Assembly (NCBI GenBank): GCA_036897095.1
Contig: JAYMSP010000009.1
Span: 1 to 64,000 of the forward strand
From: Plantago elongata
Taxonomy: Eukaryota; Streptophyta; Magnoliopsida; Lamiales; Plantaginaceae
Direction of reading: 5' to 3'
DNA length: 64,000 bases
Shown here piece after piece: positions 1-11,602 of the stretch. The number at the start of each line of letters is the position of its first letter. Within the stretch, counting starts at the first letter, position 1. Position numbers and translations under genes: made by a program. The notes beneath the pieces were generated by a model. That model was not told the DNA's origin, did no database searches, and was given only the letters and a program-made list of their open reading frames with translations.

Positions 1-570
1 GAAGGACATGCCTACAGTGTAGGCCTTAATGTTCAGTCAGCTGCAAAGGATCTGATCTGCTCAGTTCGTGGTAACGCAAAGCTAAAGAACTTCAAGAACA
101 ATGTCACTGAATGTGGTATTTCAGCGACATCATTTGAAGATAGGTGTTATTTTGGTGCTAAAGTTGAAGACAGCTTCTTAATTAAAAAAAGATTAAAGTT
201 TAGAGTGAATGCTGGTCAGATAACAGATACCCGTCAAGGAGCCTACAGTGGAAGTATTGAAGCCACTTTGAGAGGGAAGGACTATCCTGTGAGGGATGAG
301 AAGGTCAGCCTGTTAATGACAGTTCTCTCTTGTGACAAGGAGACAGTTGTCGGTGGGGAACTACAGTCTGACATCAGATTGAGCCGAGGTACAACAATGT
401 CCCTAAATGCCAATTTGAACAGTCGAAAGATGGGTCAGGTACGCTTACAGCTTAACAGTTCAGAGCACATGGAAATCGCTTTGATTGCAGTTTTTGCCAT
501 TTTTAGAGGCTTGTTTAGAAAGAAATCATCAACCAACCTTATCAGTGAAGAAACACTGGAAACTGGGTAA
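1..570 (+). CDS. TOC90: Toc159-family chloroplast import receptor, C-terminal part (probably TOC90)
   Basis: The reading frame is open from the first base to the TAA at 568-570, giving the last 189 residues of a larger protein whose start lies outside the window. The segment matches the C-terminal membrane-anchor (M) domain of the Toc159 GTPase receptors, which recognise preproteins at the chloroplast outer envelope. Supporting stretches are LRGKDYPVRDEK, SRGTTMSLNANLNSRKMGQV and the near-terminal LNSSEHMEIALIAVF. The G (GTPase) domain is not in view. TOC90 is favoured over TOC159/132/120 by the short basic tail (IFRGLFRKKSS) after the last hydrophobic stretch. That assignment rests on family memory; the family itself is secure. 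No break is seen. Confidence 0.8.
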   Translation, partial: EGHAYSVGLNVQSAAKDLICSVRGNAKLKNFKNNVTECGISATSFEDRCYFGAKVEDSFLIKKRLKFRVNAGQITDTRQGAYSGSIEATLRGKDYPVRDEKVSLLMTVLSCDKETVVGGELQSDIRLSRGTTMSLNANLNSRKMGQVRLQLNSSEHMEIALIAVFAIFRGLFRKKSSTNLISEETLETG

Positions 571-1504
571 CATTTTTTTATCCATATAATGTTTGCTGCT
601 CTTATTACTTGTCTGTCGTGTCTGCCTCAAGATCGTAATTTTACCAATACGACTTGTGGGTCTACAACGTTCAGGGAAGATCCTAGGTTCGATTGGTGTT
701 TGCACTGGTTCTTGGAAGATGTTAGCTAGGTTTTATTGGTGTTGCATGCACCGATCGCGTTGCTGTACGGCAGCAGAATTTTGTAACCTGCATTTATTGG
801 TTAGGGCACCAAATGTACAATATAAAGATCATATGAAGATAATTGTTTTTTTTGTATGTGATACTATATTGTCAAATAGTTGGAGTAACATGGAACTTGA
901 GAAAGTTACATAAGAGTCTGTAATAATTGAACAGAAGAATCTATAAAGGAGTTGATGTGTAGTGTTCACCATCATCCATTTTGTAATAGGGTTCTTTCTC
1001 CCACACAAATGATGCTATGGCATCACTACTACTATGCAAGTCAAATTTCTAATATTCATCTTTTTCAAGAGATTTTATGCTTAAATATACATATTCCCTT
1101 GTCTTCTGTCAAATAAATGTCAAACCCAGACATGTGCATCTTGTGAATGGCATAAAATTCTGTAGAAAAAGAGGGAAATGCATTCAATGTGACAGATGAA
1201 AGGTATAGACGGATGTCAAATTGTTAAGGATCATAAAATGTCAAGGGAAGCTAGTGGCAGATCGAGATGTGTCTGGGTTCATGACCAGTGGAAGATAATA
1301 TCTAGATGCCAAATCCAAACTAGTCTATAACTCAATAGATAGCTAATTTGCAAAACAGAATCTCACTCCATATGATTATGGTTCTTGATCTGGATCCTTA
1401 ATAAAATCTCATCATTAATATTATTATTTTTACAGTAAATACATAAAAGAGGAAGTCAGTGTAATCACTTGGAATATTAGACCTCATCATCCATATCCCT
1501 ATCC
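571..1504. other. Intergenic DNA downstream of TOC90
   Basis: This should include the TOC90 3' untranslated region. I see no second gene. A short ORF at 593-913 starts at TTG and resembles nothing. A tRNA B-box-like word (AGGTTCGATTGG) near 683 has no convincing A box, so no SINE is called. Confidence 0.4.
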
Positions 1505-1513
1505 TATAAATAG
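1505..1513 (+). promoter_or_regulatory. TATA box, probable miR169 primary transcript promoter
   Basis: TATAAATAG lies about 60 bases upstream of the base of the first miR169 hairpin. A plant TATA box usually sits 25-35 bases before the transcription start, which would put the start near 1537-1545, just ahead of the hairpin. The link to the hairpins is inferred from spacing. Confidence 0.5.
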
Positions 1514-1573
1514 TGTGCTTCATTCAAGAAAATAGGCAACCAACAGACATGCAGAGTTTTTCTTGCATGAGGA

Positions 1574-1697
1574 TAAGAGTAGGTTTGATAGCCAAGGATG
1601 ACTTGCCTGCAGCAATATGCACCAAATGAGTCGTTTTCTCGGCTCATTCGGAGTTTGCAGTCCAGGCAGTCTCCTTGGCTAATCCGGCGTGCTCTTA
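1574..1697 (+). ncRNA. MIR169: miR169 precursor hairpin 1
   Basis: Positions 1589-1609 read TAGCCAAGGATGACTTGCC plus TG, the miR169 mature sequence of the 'TAGCC...CCTG' type. The opposite arm (about 1664-1683) reads GGCAGTCTCCTTGGCTAAT, the usual miR169 star form, and pairs with it. The outer stem closes TAAGAGT (1574-1580) against GCTCTTA (1691-1697). The loop is about 55 bases. miR169 directs cleavage of mRNAs for NF-YA (HAP2) transcription factors. No target lies in the window. Together with the next hairpin this forms a tandem cluster. Confidence 0.92.
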
Positions 1698-1808
1698 CCT
1701 CTCATGCGAGACCTCCTGCTTTTACCTCAACCAATAATATAACGCATGTAGTAGAACATATGTGGTATTTGTGCAGCTAGTAGAACAAGTGTGGCTTCAC
1801 ATGGTGGT

Positions 1809-1925
1809 AAGAGTCTTGTTGGTAGCCAAGGATGACTTGCCTGCTCCATTGTTGATCAGTCAATGTCTCAATTTGATGATTAATTTGGTTTCAGGCAGTC
1901 TCCTTGGCTTTCCAGATAGACTCTT
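1809..1925 (+). ncRNA. MIR169: miR169 precursor hairpin 2
   Basis: The same 21-base mature sequence as hairpin 1 occurs at 1823-1843, 234 bases downstream. The star arm GGCAGTCTCCTTGGCT is at 1894-1909. The base of the stem is AAGAGTCT (1809-1816) against AGACTCTT (1918-1925), a perfect 8 bp match. The loop sequence differs from hairpin 1, so this is an old duplication with both arms conserved. With one TATA box upstream and 112 bases between the hairpins, one dicistronic primary transcript is likely. Tandem miR169 loci are known in several plants. Confidence 0.92.
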
Positions 1926-2948
1926 GTCCTTCATGTCAAGCTCCATCTTCTTCATCACATCACAAGTCACAACGCATGTACTTTTACACTTGATGTATGC
2001 ATGTTTTACCTTTTATACACATGGTTAATAAGGTACATATGCTTGAATAAGTTTTGCATGAGGATGAGTATATATATTGCATTGACCATATATGTATCTG
2101 GTTTTGCCTTCCATTTTACCTTATGAGCAAAAATTTCAAGACTAGAGCTTTTATACAGCAAGAAAAAGAACTGTTATGGTTTACAAGAGGCAATGCAAGT
2201 AAAAAAAATCAAGTATTTTGCAGCACAAAGTACAAACATCTGGGTAACTTGTTTTATATATCTTGTGTGGCCTTTAGTTGGCAAACTTACATGAAACTGT
2301 ATATGTATATATATGGAAACCAGAAGGATAAATGCAGTGAAACAATGTGTTTCTTGTGATCATTAAAGTCTCGATGTGTTTACACCATCATAGGTTCGGT
2401 GGTACTATTTGAAACTAATCGACCCGAGCACTACATGGTTATATATTCCCCATTCCACCACCACCTCCTGATCTCCACCTCTCCCTCTGCCTTATTCACA
2501 TCCTCCGATCAAATTTACTCCCTACTGCGCAAAAATTCGACCTTGGTGCAAAAACTAACACCCCTTCAGGAAATTGACAGAATTGCTGGATTGATGACTA
2601 CTAATTTTGATACATTGACGTCTCGAGAATGTATTTTTATAGTTTAACATTTATTACTTCCTGCGACTTCAATTAACCGCCTGAAGTTTGTCAAGCTAGC
2701 TAGCTCTCACTGTCATTTGGAAATTCTCAACTCTTAGCATATTCAAGCTGGTCAATATTAATTTGTTTGAATCAATAATTGATCTTGAACATTCAAATGC
2801 ATAATTGAGCAAATCAAGATGATATTCATCTTATAAATTATCACAGAAATAAACTAAAGAATGGCATCTCACATCTGTATCCAATAGTACTAGTTGAAAA
2901 AGTAAAGATATTCAGAGACCAATGTCAAGACTCACAATTTAAGTCTCC
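1926..2948. other. Intergenic DNA between MIR169 and the receptor-kinase pseudogene
   Basis: AT-rich sequence with only short ORFs lacking recognisable protein features. It may hold the 3' end of the miR169 primary transcript and the decayed promoter and signal-peptide region of the receptor-kinase pseudogene. No repeat or RNA gene is recognised. Confidence 0.35.
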
Positions 2949-5900
2949 ATGGATATGTGTTTTATTCTACTTGGCTCCGATAACGAAACAGATTTCGAAT
3001 CACTTCTTGCCTTCCAGAATGCCATAGATGCTGATCCGCAGGGAGTTCTGAGCTCCTGGAATGAAACAGTTCACTTCTGTAGCTGGCAGGGTGATTTTTG
3101 TGGCCGCAAGCATCCAGACAGAGTTGTAGCAATTGATCTCGTGTCCGGAAGCCTCGTGGGAACCATTTCGCCTCATTTGGGTAATCTTTCTTTTCTCCAA
3201 AGCATCACTCTAGATAATAACAGATTATACGGCCCAATACCAGAGGAAATCGGGAGCCTAAGGCGTCTTGAGGAGATTTCACTTTCCAATAATTCTTTGA
3301 CAGGTCAGATCCCAAGAAATATTTCACGGTGTACTAGTGTTTATATCCTTACATTTGGTAGAAATAATCTCTCTGGTGTCATACCTCTGGAACTAAGTTC
3401 TTTGGTGAAACTTAAAACCCTGAGCTTCTCGTATAATCAACTCTTTGGAACAATTCCACACTTCATTGGGAATTTTACAAGTCTTACGCGCTTATCTTTA
3501 CAGGAGAACAGACTGCAAGGGGAGATGCCAGAGTCACTTGTCCAACTCCGATCACTAGAATTCCTGAATGTAGGCTTTAACAACTTAACTGGGAGGGTTC
3601 CAGATGGCCTTTTCAATATTTCTACAATTCAAACATTCAATATTTCTAGTAATCGACTCCAAGGAACCCTACCTTCCAAGATGGGTTTCTCATTGTCAAA
3701 CTTTTCGTGGCTAGGCTTATCTAAAAATCAATTTAGTGGAGAAATTCCAATTTTCCTCTCAAATTTTTCTTCCCCCGAATATATGTGTCTGCTGGCTAAC
3801 AATTTTTCAGGTAGAGTGATGCTAGATTTCTCTAGACTTTCAGCTCTAGAAGACTTCCTGGTAAGCGATAACAATCTGAAAGATGATCTCAGTTTTATTT
3901 CATCTATGGCAAATTGCACTAGGCTCAGCACTCTTGAGATTGCTGACAATCAACTGTATGGCTCATTGCCATACTCGATTGCCAATCTCTCCAATGATAA
4001 CCTTTTTTTCTTAGATCTTAGTAAAAACCAGTTTCATGGAACCATTCCCTATGGTATTGGTAATCTCCTCAATCTTGGTTATTTGATTCTCTATGACAAT
4101 GATCTTACTGGTCCGATTCCTTCTAGCATAGGGAAACTTAATAAACTCCAATCACAAAAACAGACTGACACATGAGATACCCCTCCTCCTAGAAAACCTG
4201 ACTTTGCTGAGTGAATTAGAAATAATCTCAGTGGATATATACCTCCAAGACTTAACAACTTGCTATCACTTGACCTTTCTCATAACAATCTCACTGGTGG
4301 TGTTACCTCAAGAAATGTCATTTACATTTGTGTACATGGACCTTTCTCACAACACTTTGACAGGTTCTATCCCAGCAGAAGTCGGATCGTGACTAAGTCT
4401 TGTGATTTTAAATTTGTCACATAATAGATTATAAGGACTTCTTCCAGATTCACTAGGGAATTGTGTATGTCTGGAATTATCAATGCAAAGCAATTTCTTT
4501 TCAGGGGAAATTCCTGGTGCCCTAACAAACTTGACAAGTGTTGGTGGTTATTTGGATCTTTCGCAAATTAACTTGTCCGGTGCAATTCCAAAAATTGTAG
4601 GTGAGCTAAATCTCGACTCCGTGAATCTATCTTGAGCAACATCCACTAGACCAAGAACAATTTTATGTCATTGTGTACTGGCGATACTATATAACTAATA
4701 TATACAAAATTCAGATTTCAAAAAAAATATAAAATGGAGCCCTTGAAATATGGGGGCTCTGTGCAGGAGGCCTCCCGTACAGTCCCAGGGCAGCAGTATC
4801 ACTTAAGGGAACAATGAATTGTGTGGAGGAATTCCTGCATTAAGATTTCCTCCATGCCCCTCCTCCCAGCAATCCAAGAAAAACCGCTTTCCTAAAGTAT
4901 TCATAATTTGCTTCCGGTGCTTGGTACTGTGGCTATATTGTCACTCTTATACTGCAAATTCTGATACAAGGGAAGAAAATCAAATCGTACTCAATCATGC
5001 ATGCCAGTATTGGAAACCGGTCATTTGAGGCTCACATATGCAGATCTCCTAAGATCCACTGGTGGATTCTCCGAACTAAATTTACTGATAGAATATGTAA
5101 ATATTAGGTAGAATATTTATCTTATTAGTAGCCTAGTTAGATTAGAGTTAGTATATTCTCATAATCTTACATTTACTTGGGGCGGAAAGATTTGGATCAG
5201 TTTACAAAGGGATTCTTGAAAATCTGGACACCATTGTGTCAGTAAAGGTGTTCAATATCAATGTCAAAGGTGCTGCGAAGAGTCTCATGTCATAATGCAG
5301 TGCATTAAGAGGCATAAGACATAGAAATCTTGTGAAAATAGTTAGTGTGTGTTCTAGCATCAATTTTCAAGGAAATGACTTTAAGGCAATTGTCTATGAG
5401 TATATGATCAATGGAGATTTGGATAAGTGGCTGCACGAAATTCTGACGATGAAAGCAGGACAATTAGCTTGAGACAGCGAGTCAACATTGCCATTGACAT
5501 TGCACCTGTACTTGAATACCTGCATTGCAGCACAGATTCAACCATTGTTCATGGAGATTTGAAGCCAAGCAACATTCTTTTGGATGAGAACATGACCGCT
5601 CAGGTTGCAGATTTCTAGTTGGCTAAAGTAATTTCCAACGGACTCTCGACAACTAAAAGCAATTCAATTGGTATCCGAGGTACTATTGGCAGGTATATGC
5701 TGTGTGTCTTGTGTTTATTAATTTGAATTTTTATCGAAGCAAAATTTACTTACGTGTGTGCTTAACAATAATTCGTTCTTCAGAGTATGGATTGAGTGGC
5801 ATTGTTTCTATGGAAGGGGATGTGTACAGCTTTGGCATTCTTTTACTAGAGATGTTCACCGGGAAAAGACCAACAGATGAAGAGCCCAAACGATCTCCAA

Positions 5901-6121
5901 GCCTTTGTGATCTCGTGAGAGCTGCATTGTCGAGCCAAGTGATGGATATTGTCGACCCTGTCATTTTACAGGATCACAATCACAGAGTGACTGCTAAGAC
6001 CATAAAATGCATCGTTTCGGTTTTAGCGATTGGATTGGCATGTTCAAATGGATCACCGAGAGACCGAATGTTGATGACCAATGTTGTTCGTGAATTGCGT
6101 AAAACTGCCCTTATGGCCTAA
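2949..6121 (+). pseudogene. LRR receptor-like kinase pseudogene (LRR-XII, EFR/Xa21 type)
   Basis: The ruins of a pattern-recognition receptor kinase. The open part (2949-4175) has the N-terminal cap (DFESLLAFQNAI, then a Trp/Cys segment) and about a dozen plant LRRs of the LxxNxLxGxIP type. A frame change follows near 4150. Further frame changes and in-frame stops cut the later LRRs (for example GS*LS at 4389, RL*GL near 4431, NLS* near 4633). The juxtamembrane piece CGGIPALRFPPCPSS is at 4822-4868. An AT-rich insert of about 95 bp (5083-5175) splits the LRSTGGFSEL segment from FGSVYKGIL. The kinase keeps VSVKVF, RHRNLVK and non-RD HGDLKPSN, but DFG reads DF-stop (5616-5618). A typical intron precedes the last exon (about 5784-6121; GDVYSFGILLLEMFTGKRPT). 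About ten disabling changes are visible and the signal peptide is not recognisable. LRR-XII kinases sense microbial patterns; this copy cannot make one. Confidence 0.92.
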
Positions 6122-7055
6122 ATCCTTATGATCCAGCACAGCAGTGAAGTTTGGCCATGTTTTTCTTCCCAGAGTACAGACTACAGAGTATAAATAAGTT
6201 GCTGAAGATGCTAAACTTTTCTTCTGGTGAAGTGACAACTTTACTTTCTTCACATCTTCAGAATCAGTCCTCGAACTTTTTGTATTCGCAACTCAAGTCC
6301 TTGATTTTTCAATATCTGCAACATTACATCCAAGACTTGAAGTTGATCAAATTCTAATATAACGGGCCAAGACTTTAACCGGAGTATAGTCTACTATATA
6401 TTAATGCTACAAATCTGCAAGGTAATGTTGATAAATTATTTATAAATAATTTTAGTTTAGTTATAGTTAGTCAGTATAATTATAATATAGTTAGATGTAA
6501 GATAGAAATTAGAATAGTGTAGTTTATATATATATATATATATATATATGTTCTTTGGTATTAATTTAATACAATCACAAAAGATATTTTTTTAAATGTT
6601 AGGTTACAAGCTAATAATATCGTTGCATGTTTTTAAATGTATATATAATCGAATTCGATAAAGAATTCAAAAGTATGATGGGCTAACGTAGTTTAACTTA
6701 TCATGGTGGATGCAGGCATGCAATGCAACTGGGTTGACACAAGAATGAAAGGGAAGAAACATGTGAACCGTAACTTGTAGTAATAAATTAATTAGGTGAA
6801 TGAATACATCCTTGTCCATCATATAAATTTACTATTTCATCACAAGAATTATATCGATCGGATCCAATCTTATACCCTTGTCCTGCCTACAATTTTAAAC
6901 ATTTTGTTATATTCTAATTGAAAATTAATTCAGTTCCATTCAGTTCAATTTAATTAATTATTCAATTAAATTTTAATATATTCGATACAAATTTAATATT
7001 TTTAATTAGATTGCATTCGATCATTCTTTATAATTATTAATTAGTCAATTACTAA
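6122..7055. other. Intergenic AT-rich DNA with a TA microsatellite
   Basis: No gene is seen. A (TA)n run lies at about 6526-6550. Around 6920-6990 are several AATTAA and CAATT words. The stretch separates the dead receptor kinase from the first MITE. Confidence 0.4.
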
Positions 7056-7200
7056 GAGTTGATTGACATGGCATTTGAATGGAATTTGGGTGAAATTATG
7101 TTTGAAATGAAATTAAAATGGGGGTATTTGAAGTGTATTTTAGGCCAAATCACTGTTTATCGAATTAAATATAATCATTTAAATGCCTGATCAATCCGTC
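7056..7200 (+). mobile_element. MITE family A, copy 1
   Basis: About 145 bp with imperfect inverted ends: GTTGATTGACATGGCATTTG at the left, and TTTAAATGCCTGATCAATCC at the right, whose reverse complement resembles the left. The interior (GGCCAAATCACTG, ATGAAATT) is shared with 14465-14610 and, reversed, with 7711-7848. It has no coding capacity, so it is a non-autonomous DNA element. The superfamily is not settled because target duplications are unclear. Confidence 0.65.
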
Positions 7201-7710
7201 CCAAGAAAGTATGATTAAGAAATTGTTATATATGTATGATGATCGATCACGGACCAATTAAGGAGTTTTGTTTTGAGATGGGAAAAGGCTGTGTAGATCT
7301 TCCAAACTCATGTGAATGATAATGAGAAATGACAGAGACGCCAATTTCAGTTAGCTGTATGAATCACATTGAAACGAGATTCTCTATGAAATAAAGACCT
7401 ACTCAAAATAGCTAAATACAGTAAAATTCTAGGAGAAGTTAAAAAAATATGAGAAGTAATAAGTAGTCGAATGATAATGAAACGGAGCTACATGTATAAG
7501 GTAATGTGATGGAGTTCTCGTGAAGAAATCCTTGATTAATAATAAGATAAAATCAATAAGTTTTACTTCGAAAATAGAATAGATTTATAAAATCGGTGAT
7601 GGAATTTTATCTATAATAGAGTATTAGTTATATAAATTGAATTTTGTTGTTATAAAATATGTTTGTGGGGTAATTTTCCATAAAATGACTGGGGGTTGTT
7701 TGCTTTGCAA

Positions 7711-7848
7711 TTGTAATCGGTTCATTTGGTTCGATAAATAGTGATTTGGTCTAAAATACAATTTAAATACCATCATTTTAATTCCATTTCAAATACAATT
7801 TTATCAAAATTTATTTAAATGTCCATTCGAATCCTATACCAATCAGTT
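7711..7848 (-). mobile_element. MITE family A, copy 2 (inverted, diverged)
   Basis: Read on the minus strand it starts AACTGATTGGTATAGGATTC and carries GACCAAATCACTATTTATCG, matching the interior of the copies at 7056 and 14465. The end near 7711 is more decayed than the other. It lies in the opposite orientation to copy 1, about 0.5 kb away. Confidence 0.55.
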
Positions 7849-9222
7849 TTTTAGGTTGGGTTGTTGGAGATCATGGATGTGCAATGCACGATGACTCAAC
7901 TTTCGTCAATCATGTAACCGGATAGATACTTGTCCAAACGTTAACTAATCAATAGCACAAGCAAAATTAACCAACACAATTATCACTTCCACGAAATGGA
8001 ATGAAATGAAATTGCGTGCTCATAGAGATTTTGTCAGATTAGTCGTTGGCTAAATTAATTAAGATTTGTGTATCTTCAAACATTTTAAGTAGTTTTAGAA
8101 ATTAAAATAACTTTCATCTTCTCGATCTTATTCTGAGTTGAGTTTTTTAAAAAGAAAAAGAGTTTAAAAAGAAGAAGAAATATTATAAAATTAACTATTA
8201 ATTTTCTTGAAAAACTTAAAAGCTATCAAATAGCAGAAAAAAGAAAAAATACTGGATTTCCTTCGGCATTTTCCTAAGAAATTTTTTTTTCTTTTAATTC
8301 TTTTTTTTCCTTGAAATATATTAAACTATGCGGAGTTTAAAGGAAAATTATGGGAGAAAGAAAATAAAAATAAATAAGAGAAGTCATTTTCTCTTTGTAA
8401 ACACTTTCACAGTTAATCCCTACGTATATACATGCCAATTATGTGGGTCAAGTAGTTGTCTATCGTCACATCAAATCGACTATGATCTTATGATATATTT
8501 AAATTGTTGTTATTATTAGGTGAAGCTTTTTTTATTTCAAGTAAGACTTTTAAATCTAATGATCAAAAACAATTATCGAACTGGAGTTTTATATTTGTAT
8601 CAAACAAAACAACTCACAGCTCCATTTGTCTTTTATAAGTACAAATTTGACCATATTATATCATATTATATCATGACCCATATGTGAAATGAAATGAAAA
8701 CACAACCACTCCCCATAATCTATTATCGCCTTGAAATTAATCAATACACAATTTGTGTCATCAATAATGAAAACATCCACATCACATCCACTCTGAAACC
8801 CAATTTAAATAGTATCATCTTAGGAAAACACAAAATAGTCAATGTAATGTAGATGAATGGTAGGCCGAAACACCTCGTAATATTTATCATTTGTTTAGAT
8901 ATTTATTAAAGAGTTATTGATGATATATTCAATTGAATATTATAATGATAATATTGTATCTAAAAAAGAAAAAAGTAAAAAAAAAACCCAAATCACGAAT
9001 TTCCCATTATACCCTCACCCCACCCCAATTGTGAGGGCAAAATCGTCTTTTAATTCACTACACAAACAATCATTTTCACTCCCATTTTGCTACTAGCTAG
9101 TATTAAATCCTATAGTGCAAGCCATAAAAATCAATACAAACAATTATGTCCATCCATCCATATAAAGCGTAATACAAAAAGATCATACCATCTAATTAAA
9201 CACCACTTTTCCTCAATACCTC
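7849..9222. other. Intergenic DNA upstream of the DUF688-type gene
   Basis: No gene recognised; the ORF at 8328-8519 is short and featureless. Homopolymer-rich AT sequence lies around 8150-8320. A TATA-like CCATATAAAG at about 9156-9165 sits some 60 bases before the ATG at 9223 and is a reasonable promoter candidate for the next gene. Confidence 0.4.
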
Positions 9223-9750
9223 ATGGCTTCTACTCCTCCAACCGAGGAAGACCACTCCTCCTCCACCGCCACCACCCCAATATTCCGGCCAGCCATTGCT
9301 CGCCGGACTTCTTCGTTCTCATCCTCGTCCTCATCTTCCTTCGGATCATCATACATTGAGGATTTCGCACCTTTTAGCCCGAAAACACCCCTCAACAACT
9401 ACAAAGGCGTTCCGTTCCAGTGGGAACATCTCCCCGGTATCCCGAAACAAAAGGACTTAAAGAAGAAGAGAAACTCGGGCCAACTCCTCCCGTTACCACC
9501 GGCCGGAAACACCATCTCTCCCAAAAAGACTCAGAGCAGCCGGTTCGGCCGGGACCCGTTCTTCGTGGCCCTAGTCGAATGCTCCAAGGACGATAACCGG
9601 ATTAACCGATCACATTATGGCTCCAAGGTTACGAGGAGCTTGAGCGATAGGTTCGGGTTCATAAGTTTGTACACTTCTTGCAAGACAACATGTGCTGTTT
9701 CGGAATCTCTTGTTTATCTTCCAAGGTCAAGACGATTTGATGATCATTGA
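9223..9750 (+). CDS. Small DUF688-type protein of unknown function
   Basis: An intronless ORF of 175 codons from ATG 9223 to TGA 9748. The protein has an acidic, Ser-rich N terminus, then RRTSSF and a run of serines (residues about 28-43). Next come FSPKTPLNNYKG and the hallmark VPFQWEHLPGIPK (residues 63-75). This fits the plant consensus PFxWExxPGxPK found in DUF688 and related small proteins. A basic, proline-rich middle and a C-terminal SRxxxRxxS-type segment (TRSLSDRFGF) follow. No signal peptide, membrane segment or catalytic motif is visible, and no biochemical role is known to me. Codon use is clearly richer in G/C than the flanks, which supports real coding. Function is not inferred. 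Confidence 0.85.
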   Translation: MASTPPTEEDHSSSTATTPIFRPAIARRTSSFSSSSSSSFGSSYIEDFAPFSPKTPLNNYKGVPFQWEHLPGIPKQKDLKKKRNSGQLLPLPPAGNTISPKKTQSSRFGRDPFFVALVECSKDDNRINRSHYGSKVTRSLSDRFGFISLYTSCKTTCAVSESLVYLPRSRRFDDH

Positions 9751-11530
9751 GTTGATCGATCAGTTCGTGAAAATTAATTTCGTGTCATCTAGTACGTGGA
9801 TTGGACAATAATTGAGCATCCGAGCTGCAATATCTCTATAGATAAGTTCTATTAATGTGTCTACATTTTCATGTATCTAAATAGTTTAAATCTTGCTAAT
9901 TAATTATCAGTGTTTTTTTTTTTTTTTTTTTTGGTTTTTTTGTATTTTTGGTGTGCAGGAAACCACGACAACAATTGCCCTTATGGAGATGGGTTCGAAC
10001 TAATTTATTAATATGCAAAAGTTTTTAATAGTTGCATACCATATTATATGCTAATAACTATAGCTTTTATTAGCTTGTCTGGTTAGAAGTTTCTCACAAT
10101 GTACTAGAATCAAATCAAAGCTGATTTTTTCCGAACTAAATTGCATCACATCAATGTAAGGTGAATATGTCATACAATTGATAGGATAAGTATGAGTTTG
10201 TTTTATAGTGTTATAGAACTTTATTTTTGTGAGAATTCGTATCCCTTATTTCCAATTAAAAAGAAAAGAACAAGATTATGAGGGTGATCCATTGTTTTGT
10301 TAACGTTTGTGACCTGCATCCACTACTACATTGCTATATATATGCGGTTACCATTAACCGCTTCAAACGTTGTTTGGTTACGTTAAAAATTGATATTCAG
10401 AAAATCAGGTTAAAAACACCTAAATTTTTGTAAAAGTTAATGTTCTAATTCTATATCAGTCACCCAACGTAATGAGTAATTGTACATTTTCATAAATTTA
10501 TTTTAGTCTAAAAAAAGGAGGTCAACTTCAAAATGATAGCTACATTATAAACTTGGCAAAATCTCCACTTGGCAGATATTCACGCTGCAGGCCATAGAGA
10601 AAACGTAAAACTCAAGTATTAACATGGAAGAAACTCAACGCAATTATTACGAGTTTACACCACTAACCAATTAACACTAGAGGATCAGTGGAAAACTTAT
10701 TCTTAGCTACACTATAAACTTATAGTCATAATAATGTATCATGGACTTATTGGTACTTTATATATTACTCTATACGAACATCGAGATGATGTTAGTCGTA
10801 TCTTATAATAGATCTTGGACTGTAATTGTAGAAGTTTTGAAATTATAACATTTACGCGGTTACAAGTCAGCAAATTCCAGTAAAATGCCAAAACAAGTCA
10901 TATGGTCACAATTTAGTACTTACTAATGAAAAGGTGTCGTGATTCATAATTTTAATAATCTGTGTGTTGAATAGGAAAATTGTCATGTAATGGTTTTAAA
11001 AATTGATGAAGGTCTGTCTTATACAAAGAACATATGCGATTGAAATCTACTGGAAATTGTAATGTCCGATATATACTTTGGTGGACTGGACACCATGTGA
11101 TGATATTTGGAATGGTATGAGTAAAAGTTACAAAATCCCATGTGATGTGAGCTACATAATTCATAACTGGACCACTATTATTATCATATCACTTAATTTT
11201 ATGCCATTAATTCATTAGTTTAATTTGTTACTCTTTTAACACCATACAATTATGTGTGTACTGCTACTTTAGAGGGTATCGGATTAGGTGACTTAACTTC
11301 ATCATAATGTCGGGAATTAATGATCTGTGTGTTTTAAAAGTCAAAGGAGGGGAGACAACAAACAGGTCACTTCTAATTTCCGATGGCCCTTTTTTTTTTC
11401 CAAACGATCAATCTTACATCTAATTCATATGCTCTAAACCATCTTATACTTCCATAAGAAATTAAACTTTATATCTCCTTCTTACCACTACAGTTCAATC
11501 CCACTGTACTACCTTATACCTTCCTTAAAA
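9751..11530. other. Intergenic DNA, no gene seen
   Basis: A poly-T run of about 25 bases lies near 9907-9932. GGTTCGAACTA near 9984 resembles a tRNA B box but no A box accompanies it. The rest is AT-rich with only short, featureless ORFs (for example 10952-11164 on the minus strand). Confidence 0.4.
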
Positions 11531-11534
11531 CAAT

Positions 11535-11602
11535 AAAGATGATTCGAACCTCTGACCTATTAATTAAAAGTAAGGTGTTTTACGAACTAAGCTACACTTT
11601 AT
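11535..11602 (-). mobile_element. tRNA-derived SINE-like fragment
   Basis: On the minus strand an A-box-like GTAGCTTAGTTCG is followed, at tRNA-like spacing, by a B box GGTTCGAATC. This is the pol III promoter head of a plant SINE or a degenerate tRNA. The cloverleaf is not intact, so a working tRNA is unlikely. Target duplications were not identified. The sequence differs from the SINE pair at 43778 and 48289. Confidence 0.45.

Noticed and set aside
660-700. Possible tRNA or SINE (GGTTCGATT word)
   Set aside because: A B-box-like word alone; no A box at the right distance and no cloverleaf.
593-913. ORF after TOC90
   Set aside because: Starts at TTG, low-complexity leucine-rich beginning, no family resemblance. 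It is best read as 3' UTR or intergenic DNA.
9975-9995. GGTTCGAACTA B-box-like word
   Set aside because: No A box 30-60 bases upstream and no flanking duplication.
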